Source: Aequorivita sp. (GTDB lineage Bacteria > Bacteroidota > Bacteroidia > Flavobacteriales > Flavobacteriaceae). From it: a stretch of 13,288 bases of DNA. The notes under the pieces were generated by a model. That model did no database searches and had not been told where the DNA came from. It saw only the letters and a program-made list of their open reading frames with translations. Numbering within the stretch: position 1 is the stretch's first letter; each line of letters begins with the position of its first letter. Shown piece after piece: positions 6,672-13,171 of the stretch. The DNA lies in the NCBI GenBank assembly GCA_002733915.1, contig NVXN01000003.1, positions 200,374 to 213,661 of the forward strand, in the 5' to 3' direction. The translations under genes and the position numbers were made by a program.

Positions 6672-7688
6672 TTAATAAAAATGTCTTTTTAAAATCTTTG
6701 TTCTTTTGTATTGATATTCAATTGCCGCTAATTCTGCAAAATTTGAAATTAACTTTTTGTTACATTCATCCATTTCCAAGTGACTCCCCTCTGTTAGTTC
6801 CACATCTATCCTATCATAAATAAAATTCTCTTCTTCTCTTCTATCTATTCCTTTATGTAATAAGCTCATGTAATTAGCAACCAATTGAGATTGACTTTGC
6901 ATAAATAATTCAATTAGTCTTTTTCTTTTGTTCTTCCTCATCCAGTAATATAATCCCCATTTTTTTCTAGAATTAATATCCGTGAAATTTTTATGACCAG
7001 TACCAATGGAAAATATTTCTAAATCAGAGATATCAACATTGAATGCCTTAACAGCCTCTAAAAAAGCTACTAAAGTTGGATTATTGGCCATAACGCCTCC
7101 ATCAACTTTATTTATAAATGATTTTTTTATATTATTTAAATCAACATACTCATTTGAATAGGGATTAAAGTAAGTAGGTGCAGCGGCTGTCGCCATAGCC
7201 GCTTGGAAAGCTGGTATGTGAAAATCTCGGGTAAATGATTCGTGATACGGTGTTTTTAAAACACTTGGATTCCCTTTCACTAGATCATAAATAGGTATAC
7301 AAACATCGGTTTTACAATCCTTGAGTCTAGGGTCAACACCCTTGTTATACTCTTTAAATTTATTTTGAATTAGTTTTTCTAAAAAACCACTTCTATGCGA
7401 AGCAAAAAATAATTGACTAAAAAAACTTTTTTTGTTACCAAAAATACTTTCTGCATTATTTAAGTATAACTCATATATTTCTTTTGCTGGAATTCCAAAA
7501 GAAAGAGCTAAAGCTACTATACCTCCTGTTGATGTTCCAGTTATTAAATTAAAGTGTTGATATATCTTTGATTTTCCATCCTTTCTTTTCTCAAGTTCAG
7601 CTTCAATTAACATTAATAAATAAGCCGGAAAAACACCTTTTATTCCTCCCCCATCAATGGATAATATTTTGAATTTTTTAGTACTCAA
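6672..7688 (-). CDS. capV: Patatin-like phospholipase, CapV-type CBASS effector
   Basis: The 338-residue protein has all parts of a patatin Ser-Asp dyad enzyme: the oxyanion-hole loop DGGGIKG (12-18), the nucleophile elbow GTSTG (51-55, Ser53), and the dyad Asp196 in VDGGVMANNP. Its length matches CapV, which is activated by the cyclic nucleotide made by the neighbouring CD-NTase and then degrades membrane phospholipids, killing the infected cell before phage release. No signal peptide is present, as expected of a cytosolic enzyme. The start is TTG at 7688-7686: an in-frame TAG directly precedes it, and the first ATG (residue 26) would delete the oxyanion loop. It begins 18 bases after the R-M gene and ends 14 bases before the CD-NTase, so all three are probably co-transcribed. 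Symbol by analogy with Vibrio CapV. Confidence 0.92.
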   Translation of the reverse strand: MSTKKFKILSIDGGGIKGVFPAYLLMLIEAELEKRKDGKSKIYQHFNLITGTSTGGIVALALSFGIPAKEIYELYLNNAESIFGNKKSFFSQLFFASHRSGFLEKLIQNKFKEYNKGVDPRLKDCKTDVCIPIYDLVKGNPSVLKTPYHESFTRDFHIPAFQAAMATAAAPTYFNPYSNEYVDLNNIKKSFINKVDGGVMANNPTLVAFLEAVKAFNVDISDLEIFSIGTGHKNFTDINSRKKWGLYYWMRKNKRKRLIELFMQSQSQLVANYMSLLHKGIDRREEENFIYDRIDVELTEGSHLEMDECNKKLISNFAELAAIEYQYKRTKILKRHFY

Positions 7689-7706
7689 CTATTAGTTTCT
7701 TTTTAA

Positions 7707-10700
7707 TTAACTTCTCTCCACAATAGCAATCTCCTCCTCGGTCAATCCATATAAATCATAAATCATTTCATCTATCTCTCTTTCCGTTTGGCTTATTTGG
7801 TTTTGTAGGTCTTGGGCTTTTTTCTTGTTGTCCTGAAAAAGTTCCAGCCACTCAAACTCATCTTTTTTGGTAAGTGGTGTACCCCCTACTTTTTTAATAG
7901 CTTTGTTGAGTTCTTTTATAAAATCTGCAAAGTCTAACGCGTGCCAGTTTTCGAGTTTGCGGGTTAGTTTTTCTATTTCTACGCTATTAGAAAAGAAAGT
8001 ACTAAAGCGTGAAAGCATAATATTTAAATCAGTATTTTTCTTTTGTAAATCTTGAGATAATTGAATAAAATGATTCTGCCTATCAATAGTTATTCTCTTG
8101 ATGTATGTATTGCGCAAATTTGGTGCTGAAAAAAGTAGATAACCTCCTGACATTCTTAAGCCATCAAAGAAGCATTCAAACATATAATTATATAATTTTG
8201 AATTAATCCAGCATTGTACATATTCTGGTAAATAATCTTCACTAAATGAGTGAATACAGTTAGTATTTATAGATGAATATTCTCCTTTATTATCATAAAA
8301 AGCTTCACATTTTAATCCAATTTTTGCAATAATAATTTTAGGCGATGAGTATAAATTATGCCTATTTTCAGAAATGCTCTCTGATTCTTTGGGTAAAAAA
8401 GGTTTTAATAATTTTCTACCCTTATCTATTAATTCAGAAATTCCCCAAGTTGTACAATAAGGGTCTATTGTTCCAGTATTAATTAATTTATAACCGTGAC
8501 CATCTTCAGTAATAAGTTTAGAATAATCATCAGCCTCACTTGCTGTAGAAGTTGCATTAATCTTACCTGCATTTTCTAAACTTTCGGATTGATTAATAAT
8601 TTTTTCAGTAATTATTAATTTATCGTTTAATAAAAAACCTAAAATATAATCCTCTAAAACATTTAGTTTATTTGAATCAAATTTGGCTTCAATTATTTGT
8701 TTTGAAACTTCATCAAAACCTCCTGTTGTTACTTTATAGTCTTCTCTCTCTTTTTTCTTTAAAAATGAAATAACAGGATAAGTACTCGCATCTTCAAATA
8801 CTCGCTTGTCAGAATAATCAATTAAGCCTAATATTTCATATCGATTAACTAATATTTCTCTTAATGCCTTTCCATAGCTGGCTGACAAGAATCTGTTTGG
8901 TGTTATGTAAGATAGAATACCATTTTGATTAATTATGTCTAATCCCTTTTCAAAGAAATAAATATATAAATCTACTGTTCCTTTAGCTGTCTCATAATTA
9001 GATTTTAAAAAAGAATATTGGTCTTTAGAAAGTCCCTTCTTTAGTTCATTTGCATTAACATAAGGCGGATTCCCAATCACTACATCAAAGCCACCATTTG
9101 CAAATATTTGAGGAAATTGTTCCTGCCAATTAAAGGCTTTATCGCCCGCAACGGCTTTGCTATCAATTAATGAGTTGCCACATTTTATGTTATTGCTTAA
9201 ATCGTTTAATTTTCGGCGGGGCTGTGCGGTTCGCAACCAAAGGGATAGTTTGGCTATCTCTACAGATTCTTCGTTAAGGTCAACCCCATAAATGTTATTC
9301 TCTAAAATGGTGTTCTCTATATCGCTTAATATTAAGCCACCGCCCAAGACTTTTGCTTTTAGTTCATCAATGTATCGGTGTTCCTTAATAAGAAAATCTA
9401 AAGCTTGGTTTAAAAATGCACCAGAGCCACAAGCAGGGTCACAAATAGTGATTTGCAATAACCACTCACGGTAGCTGTCCAGCACCTCTAACAACAGCTT
9501 TTTTGTGTTTTGGTGTGTGCCTCTTTTTACCTCGAAATAGACTTCTTCCTTAAAGCCCAGTGCTTCTTTTTTCTCTTGGCAGAGTTTACCAACTGTATTT
9601 TCTACTATGTATTTGGTAATGTATTTGGGCGTGTAGAAAACCCCATCCTTTTTGCGTTTACTTTTTTGCTTATCAAACTCACCACCTTCAATTTCGGCAT
9701 TTACGCTTTCAATCTCGTTAAGTGAGTTTTCAAAGATATGGCCTAAAATATTGACATCTACCTGACTACTAAAATCATATTTAGCCAGTTTGTAAGTGTG
9801 CTTGTACAACAAGTCATCGTCTATTTCCAAATTATCAAGAATAGTATCCGGTTTAAACAAACCACCGTTGTAGGCATAGATTTCAGCTCGTGAGCTTGTG
9901 CCCTTTCTGCCTTCATCCAGAAAATGAAAATATTGTTTAAAGAGGTTGTACAATGGACGCTCATCGCCAAAATCAATATCGGCTTTCCACTTGTCCAGAA
10001 TTTGGATGGTTGAGTTTGGTGGCAACAAGTCTCTATCTTCCGCAAAGAAAATAAACAGGAAACGGTCTATGAGCTTTTGGGATTTCTTGAATAGGGATAG
10101 TTTTACATTTTTTTCAAGGGATTTTAGTTCGTTACTATTGTCTTCATCAAAGGATTGCTTCGTCGTGCCTCCTCGCAATGACATCTCTGTTTTAATACGT
10201 TTGGCATTTCGTCTTACAAGATCCCTAAAAAGTTCGCGTTTAAAAACAGAATAGTCACTGTAAAACTGCTTGGTTATTTTTTCCTCTTCAATTAGTGAGG
10301 CTTCTTTTATGGTTAGCGGTAAATGGTTAAGAATGTTGTCTTTTTGTAAGCATAGGTACATTAAGGCAAATTCTTCTGGGGCTAATTGAAACAGATTAAA
10401 CTCCAAAAACTCCGTAGCATCATTAATATAGAACCGCAACTTCTCAAAATTGGAAGTGATTACATAAACACAGCCTTTTTGGTTGGCTTTATAATCAAAC
10501 GCCTGTTTGCGGATGCTTTCTAAATCTTTGGTATTGGTTCCTTTTAATTCAATAACCCCAACAGCTTTGGCATCCTTTAAGATTGCGCCATCTGCCTTCC
10601 CCGCTCCTTTTTGATTTTTAAATTCGGTAGTAATATTGAAATCTGGCTTGGGATTAAGCGTATAATCCAACACATTTACAAATAATTCATCTAGAAACTT

Positions 10701-10853
10701 TGCCTGATATTGCTCTTCCTTTGAGTTTTTTATATTTTCTTGGATGGTTGCATTGTGGAAATACTTCGTGTATTTTTTGTAGGTCCTTTCTATTATTGCT
10801 CTATCTTGTTGAGCGAGGTATGTTTTTAATACAGATGTTTGAAATAATGCCAT
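7707..10853 (-). CDS. Type IIG-like restriction-modification enzyme (nuclease-methyltransferase-TRD fusion)
   Basis: The 1048-residue protein combines the parts of a type IIG enzyme. The N-terminus has a PD-(D/E)xK-type nuclease: Asp88 in GKADGAIL, then Glu102-x-Lys104 in GVIELKG. A linker (about 200-430) leads to KDGVFYTPKYITKYIV, then the N6-adenine methyltransferase core with SAM-binding DPACGSGAFL (472-481), GVDLNEESVEIAKLSL, and catalytic NPPY (595-598). The region after about 750 is the likely target-recognition domain, ending in a coiled-coil-like helix (about 1000-1045). Such enzymes methylate host sites and cut unmodified DNA. In-frame residues 224-235 (MSLRGGTTKQSF) are encoded by a dispersed repeat at 10152-10183. 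It is the first gene of the operon, with a promoter element 51 bases before the ATG. BREX PglX is a less likely alternative: no other BREX genes are present. Confidence 0.88.
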   Translation of the reverse strand: MALFQTSVLKTYLAQQDRAIIERTYKKYTKYFHNATIQENIKNSKEEQYQAKFLDELFVNVLDYTLNPKPDFNITTEFKNQKGAGKADGAILKDAKAVGVIELKGTNTKDLESIRKQAFDYKANQKGCVYVITSNFEKLRFYINDATEFLEFNLFQLAPEEFALMYLCLQKDNILNHLPLTIKEASLIEEEKITKQFYSDYSVFKRELFRDLVRRNAKRIKTEMSLRGGTTKQSFDEDNSNELKSLEKNVKLSLFKKSQKLIDRFLFIFFAEDRDLLPPNSTIQILDKWKADIDFGDERPLYNLFKQYFHFLDEGRKGTSSRAEIYAYNGGLFKPDTILDNLEIDDDLLYKHTYKLAKYDFSSQVDVNILGHIFENSLNEIESVNAEIEGGEFDKQKSKRKKDGVFYTPKYITKYIVENTVGKLCQEKKEALGFKEEVYFEVKRGTHQNTKKLLLEVLDSYREWLLQITICDPACGSGAFLNQALDFLIKEHRYIDELKAKVLGGGLILSDIENTILENNIYGVDLNEESVEIAKLSLWLRTAQPRRKLNDLSNNIKCGNSLIDSKAVAGDKAFNWQEQFPQIFANGGFDVVIGNPPYVNANELKKGLSKDQYSFLKSNYETAKGTVDLYIYFFEKGLDIINQNGILSYITPNRFLSASYGKALREILVNRYEILGLIDYSDKRVFEDASTYPVISFLKKKEREDYKVTTGGFDEVSKQIIEAKFDSNKLNVLEDYILGFLLNDKLIITEKIINQSESLENAGKINATSTASEADDYSKLITEDGHGYKLINTGTIDPYCTTWGISELIDKGRKLLKPFLPKESESISENRHNLYSSPKIIIAKIGLKCEAFYDNKGEYSSINTNCIHSFSEDYLPEYVQCWINSKLYNYMFECFFDGLRMSGGYLLFSAPNLRNTYIKRITIDRQNHFIQLSQDLQKKNTDLNIMLSRFSTFFSNSVEIEKLTRKLENWHALDFADFIKELNKAIKKVGGTPLTKKDEFEWLELFQDNKKKAQDLQNQISQTEREIDEMIYDLYGLTEEEIAIVERS
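10152..10183. repeat. Dispersed GTCATTGC/GCAATGAC-family repeat inserted in frame within the R-M gene
   Basis: On the minus strand the segment begins GTCATTGCGAGG and ends GAAGCAATCC, with ATTGC and GCAAT as a 5-bp inverted pair. The same GTCATTGC/GATTGC...GCAATGAC signature recurs in the non-coding repeats at 12634-13064. It adds about 11-12 residues (codons 224-235) without a stop or frameshift, between the nuclease and methyltransferase domains. Confidence 0.7.
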
Positions 10854-10903
10854 TTATTAATTATTGGTTTTTTTTTGACGTTTGCCTGTGGGTTGTTGTT
10901 CTT

Positions 10904-10911
10904 CAAATATA
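10904..10911 (-). promoter_or_regulatory. Bacteroidota -7 element of the defence operon
   Basis: The minus strand reads TATATTTG, a full match to TAnnTTTG, 51 bases before the R-M ATG. This implies a leader of roughly 44 bases ending in an A-rich stretch. No good -33 box was found at the expected spacing. It is the only candidate seen ahead of the R-M, patatin and CD-NTase run. Confidence 0.5.
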
Positions 10912-11051
10912 AAACAATCCTAATCCATCCCACTACGGGAAACCGCATTGGCCACAAATTTTCTGGGGAGAGGATCAAATATATCAAAACCACAGAAAAG
11001 TTTAACAATAAAAAATGCTTTCTCGATAAAATGCCAGGAGGGTAATACTAA

Positions 11052-11086
11052 AATAACAAATTCCAAATAACAAATTCCAAATTCCA
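11052..11086. repeat. 7-bp tandem repeat array (five units, AATAACA/AATTCCA)
   Basis: Five consecutive 7-mers: AATAACA, AATTCCA, AATAACA, AATTCCA, AATTCCA. The sequence differs from the two arrays at 1088-1248 but the unit length is the same, and it too lies between genes. It starts 96 bases upstream of the HTH gene. Confidence 0.75.
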
Positions 11087-11181
11087 AAGAATTGTCTTCC
11101 AAGATTTTTCCTTTTTTTAATTCAAAAAATATTTTTAATTTGGTATTAAATTCTCCCCGCTAACTTTTAAATATTTTTGAT

Positions 11182-11394
11182 ATGGATTCAAAAAGAAAAA
11201 AAATTAGGAAGGATTGGAAGAAGAAAATCGTTCTTAAGGAAGAAGACGTAATGGAAATGTTTGGGTTTAGTAAATCCACCATTGCAAGGTTACGCAGAAC
11301 GGGACAAATTCCGTATTCCAAATTGGGAGGTTCTTATTTTTATCAAGAAAAGGAACTTAAAAAGATGCTTAGAGCCAATTTAATTAAGCCCTGA
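11182..11394 (+). CDS. Small helix-turn-helix (MerR/excisionase-like) DNA-binding protein
   Basis: This 70-residue protein is almost all DNA-binding domain. After a very basic leader (MDSKRKKIRKDWKKKIV), VLKEEDVMEMFGFSKSTIARLRRTGQIPYSKLGGSYFY has the pattern of the HTH_17/excisionase winged-helix family: helix, turn, recognition helix (SKSTIARLRRTG), then the wing IPYSKLGGSYFY. The final helix is ELKKMLRANL. Such small proteins in Bacteroidota accompany integrative elements as directionality factors or act as local regulators; no integrase is visible here. It is the only plus-strand gene in the window and diverges from the defence operon, so it could regulate that operon, but nothing in the sequence proves this. 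A strong hairpin terminator follows 36 bases after its stop codon. Confidence 0.82.
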   Translation: MDSKRKKIRKDWKKKIVLKEEDVMEMFGFSKSTIARLRRTGQIPYSKLGGSYFYQEKELKKMLRANLIKP

Positions 11395-11429
11395 TAGTTT
11401 AAGACTCCAAATCCCAAAAATTACCTACA

Positions 11430-11464
11430 AAAAATGGCGAGGATCAATAATCCCCGCCATTTTT
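11430..11464. terminator. Bidirectional terminator between convergent HTH and DUF6266 genes
   Basis: AAAAATGGCG pairs with CGCCATTTTT; after one A-C mismatch the stem continues as GGAT with ATCC around a 5-base CAATA loop. Flanking A and T runs give a U-tract for transcripts from either side. It lies 36 bases past the HTH stop and 20 bases past the DUF6266 stop. Confidence 0.88.
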
Positions 11465-11483
11465 ATTTAACCAGGCCCCACGC

Positions 11484-12131
11484 TTAGATAATAACGGCCG
11501 TTCCTATATAGGAGCTTATAGCCGCTACTTTTCTATCTGCAGAAACCATACTTGCCCATACCTGTACCTCCTCGCCATTAAAATAAGTTGGCATAGTAAG
11601 CTGTACGGTGGCCTCACTGCGAAGGGCAGCAGGATCAAAAACCTGGAACAATTCCTGCACGGGAGAATATGCCACTACCAGCACAAAGTCATCTGCTGCT
11701 GCCGAGCCCTGCCCGCTGTTGTCCGTCCAGTTAAGCTCCAAGATCCTTCCGGCCCGTGCCACTACGGTGCCGCTCTCCATCCCCCTTAGCCCTCCTTTGG
11801 TAAGGAGCACCCTGGGAAAATCCAATGCAAAGCTACCGCCGGGTACCTCAACAATCGCGTTGGTAAGGTTGTAGCTCATGGCTAGGTTAAAACGTGATTT
11901 TGATTGGTACACGTTACCAAAATACACACCCACCACATCTTGGATGGGGGTTAAGAACCTCATGACCATGGCAAACTTATCACGTTGTTCCAGTTGCCTT
12001 GCGGTGCCCGAGCCCTTAGGTCGTTTTCTGGGGGCCTTGCGCAACAAGTCCTCGCCGCGCCATTGGTACCCCACTACTCTGCCTACTCTGCCGGAGAAAC
12101 CTCCGAAAATTCCATCAGGTATTTTACCCAT
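11484..12131 (-). CDS. DUF6266 family protein
   Basis: This 215-residue protein starts MGKIPDGIFGGFSGRVGRVVGYQWRG, the characteristic opening of DUF6266 proteins. I therefore chose the ATG at 12131; the frame extends upstream only to a TTG at 12155, and an A/T-rich leader lies between. Further family features are RQLEQRDKFAMVMRFLTPIQ, NLAMSYNLTNAIV near the middle, LDFPRVLLTKGGL, and LNWTDNSGQGSAAADDFVLVVAYSP, followed by a strand-rich C-terminus ending AISSYIGTAVII. There is no signal peptide. The family is restricted mostly to Bacteroidota and its role is unknown; its predicted beta-rich fold and phage-like context in some genomes are suggestive only. Codon and base use look more GC-rich than in the defence island. 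It has its own promoter and terminator. Confidence 0.9.
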   Translation of the reverse strand: MGKIPDGIFGGFSGRVGRVVGYQWRGEDLLRKAPRKRPKGSGTARQLEQRDKFAMVMRFLTPIQDVVGVYFGNVYQSKSRFNLAMSYNLTNAIVEVPGGSFALDFPRVLLTKGGLRGMESGTVVARAGRILELNWTDNSGQGSAAADDFVLVVAYSPVQELFQVFDPAALRSEATVQLTMPTYFNGEEVQVWASMVSADRKVAAISSYIGTAVII

Positions 12132-12173
12132 AATTTTTAAATTTAAATTAGACAATCAGTTAAGAATTTCCAG

Positions 12174-12205
12174 CTAAACTAAAACGCAATTTCCTGTGAA
12201 CCAAA
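12174..12205 (-). promoter_or_regulatory. Bacteroidota promoter of the DUF6266 gene (-33 and -7)
   Basis: On the minus strand TTTG (12205-12202) is followed after 20 bases by TAGTTTAG (12181-12174). The first matches the -33 box and the second matches TAnnTTTG at all fixed positions except the last. Spacing is as expected. The -7 box is 43 bases before the ATG at 12131. A small dyad, ACTGC/GCAGT at 12221-12236, lies just upstream and could be an operator. Confidence 0.55.
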
Positions 12206-12537
12206 CCCCTGAACGTATTGACTGCATTTGAGCAGTATTGCTTTAAATAAGCTGTTTTAGGGATGCATTTTTAAAATTTAGAACGGCTGTAAGCCCCTTT
12301 TTAACCCCGAGATTTACAAATGAAATAATATGACTTGCTGAGGCAATATTGAGCAAGTTTTGGAAAGGTTTAAAAACTTGTTTGTTGTGAATGCAAAGTT
12401 TTAAAACATTTTTTACCACTAGCGTCCCATTTTAATAACATTTTGCACCAAATGATTCCCAATGACCTCTTTTGTAAACATTTGACCGATTTTGACCAAA
12501 ATCCCAACGGTTGCAATTTTAGTTTTACAAGTGCTTT
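12206..12537. other. Non-coding region with small inverted repeats
   Basis: No credible gene was seen. Two dyads are visible: ACTGC/GCAGT at 12221-12236, and ACTTGCT/AGCAAGT at 12333-12358 with a 12-base loop. Short open frames here and to the right run through repeats and have no recognisable protein character. Confidence 0.4.
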
Positions 12538-12631
12538 GTTCGAGTGTTGTTCGAACGTTGTTCGTATTTTGTTCGAATAGAGGGTCCTTTCTTCGAACAA
12601 TCTTCGAACAAAGGACGAACAAGGACCGAAT
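12538..12631. repeat. Symmetric array of eight 11-bp-spaced half-sites (4 x GTTCG, then 4 x CGAAY)
   Basis: GTTCG occurs at 12538, 12549, 12560 and 12571, each exactly 11 bases apart. Its complement CGAAC occurs at 12594, 12605 and 12616, with CGAAT at 12627, again exactly 11 apart. The fuller unit is TTGTTCG plus 4 variable bases on the left, and CGAACAA plus 4 on the right. The two halves are mirror images about 12584.5, so the 94-bp block is a large interrupted palindrome. Constant 7-base blocks would pair and the 4-base spacers mostly would not. Confidence 0.85.
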
Positions 12632-12821
12632 AACGTCATTGCAAAGGAGCGACCCAAGGAGCGACTGCCTGTACTGAGCTTGTAGAAGTGAAGCAAATCG
12701 AAGATTCAACGTAGTTAATTTGCCTAGGTGTAGTCAAGCTCATCCCCCCTTTGAAGGGGGTTAGGGGGATGTTACAAGCAGCCTCAAAAGATTGCCACGG
12801 CCTATCGGCCTCGCAATGACG
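12632..12821. repeat. 190-bp repeat element, copy A of a tandem duplication
   Basis: The element starts AACGTCATTGCAAAGG and ends TCGCAATGACG, giving CGTCATTGC/GCAATGACG as inverted ends. It is composite: a GTCATTGC-type segment, a TGTACTGAGCTTGTAGAAGTG segment, a hairpin (CCCCCTT/AAGGGGG near 12744-12760), and a closing segment in which ATTGC...GGCC pairs with GGCC...GCAAT (12791-12817). It matches copy B at an offset of exactly 208 bases with four substitutions and no gap. Confidence 0.88.
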
Positions 12822-12839
12822 ATTTTGCACATCATTGGA

Positions 12840-13029
12840 AACGTCATTGCAAAGGAGCGACCCAAGGAGCGACTGCCTGTACTGAGCTTGTCGAAGTGAA
12901 GCAAATCGAAGATTCAACCCAGTTAATTTGCCTAGGTGTAGTCAAGCTCATCCCCCCTTTGAAGGGGGTTAGGGGGATGTTACAAGCAGTCTCAAAAGAT
13001 TGCCACGGCCTATCGGCCTCGCAATGACG
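12840..13029. repeat. 190-bp repeat element, copy B of a tandem duplication
   Basis: This copy differs from copy A at four positions over 190 bases: GTAGAAG becomes GTCGAAG, AACGTAGTT becomes AACCCAGTT (two bases), and GCAGCCTC becomes GCAGTCTC. An 18-base spacer (12822-12839) separates the copies. Copy B carries the standard form of the CTTGTCGAAG motif, so it may be closer to the ancestral sequence. Confidence 0.88.
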
Positions 13030-13038
13030 GCAAGGGGA

Positions 13039-13083
13039 GATTGCTTCGCTGCGCTCGCAATGACCCTTCGACTTCGCTCAGGG
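13039..13083. repeat. Further dispersed-repeat units (GATTGC...GCAATGAC and CCTTCGACTTCGCTCAGG)
   Basis: At 13039-13064 a short member of the same family starts GATTGCTTCGC and ends TCGCAATGAC, with the ATTGC/GCAAT inverted pair. It is followed directly by CCTTCGACTTCGCTCAGG (13065-13082), related to the TGAGCTTGTCGAAG segment inside copies A and B but inverted. This extends the repeat cluster by one smaller unit. Confidence 0.7.
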
Positions 13084-13115
13084 CACGCTGTTTGCTCATT
13101 GGTCATATGAAATAC

Positions 13116-13150
13116 AAAAAAACCCACAAGTCCTAAACGAATTTGTGGGT
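13116..13150 (-). terminator. Intrinsic terminator after the right-edge gene
   Basis: ACCCACAA (13122-13129) and TTGTGGGT (13143-13150) form an 8-bp stem with a 13-base loop. Read leftwards it is followed by a run of T (complement of 13116-13121). It lies 22 bases past the stop codon of the leftward gene at 13172. Confidence 0.8.
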
Positions 13151-13171
13151 GTAAATTGAGGGGTTAGCTAG

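Larger units (their letters stand above)
10854..11181. other. Divergent intergenic region between the defence operon and the HTH gene
   Basis: These 328 bases separate two diverging genes and should hold both promoters. They contain the leftward -7 element at 10904-10911 and a 7-bp repeat array at 11052-11086. On the plus strand a frame stays open for about 50 codons from roughly 10875 to 11045, but it has no ATG, overlaps the operon promoter, and resembles nothing I know, so I leave it uncalled. Confidence 0.45.

Noticed and set aside
9821..10254. Short frames on both strands within the R-M gene
   Set aside because: They are out-of-frame shadows of a continuous, well-supported coding sequence.
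7707..10853. PglX of a BREX system
   Set aside because: It shares the methyltransferase core, but an N-terminal PD-(D/E)xK-type motif is present and none of the other BREX genes is nearby; type IIG fits better.
10700..11045. Plus-strand open frames across the R-M start and its promoter region
   Set aside because: One overlaps the real R-M gene in antisense and the other lacks an ATG. Neither shows a protein family pattern.
11172..11179. TATTTTTG as a -7 element for the HTH gene
   Set aside because: It matches TAnnTTTG but ends two bases before the ATG, so transcription would begin inside the gene.
12132..12155. Upstream TTG start for the DUF6266 gene
   Set aside because: The family begins at MGKI, which matches the ATG at 12131, and the bases between are A/T-rich leader.
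12370..12917. Several overlapping open frames on both strands (60-108 codons)
   Set aside because: They run through the 11-bp array and the 190-bp repeats, overlap one another, recur in both repeat copies, and have no domain-like sequence. They are by-products of repeats without stops.
12538..13083. CRISPR array
   Set aside because: The 11-bp units and the pair of 190-bp copies do not have the 25-40 bp repeat and unique-spacer layout, the 11-bp units reverse orientation halfway, and there are no cas genes.
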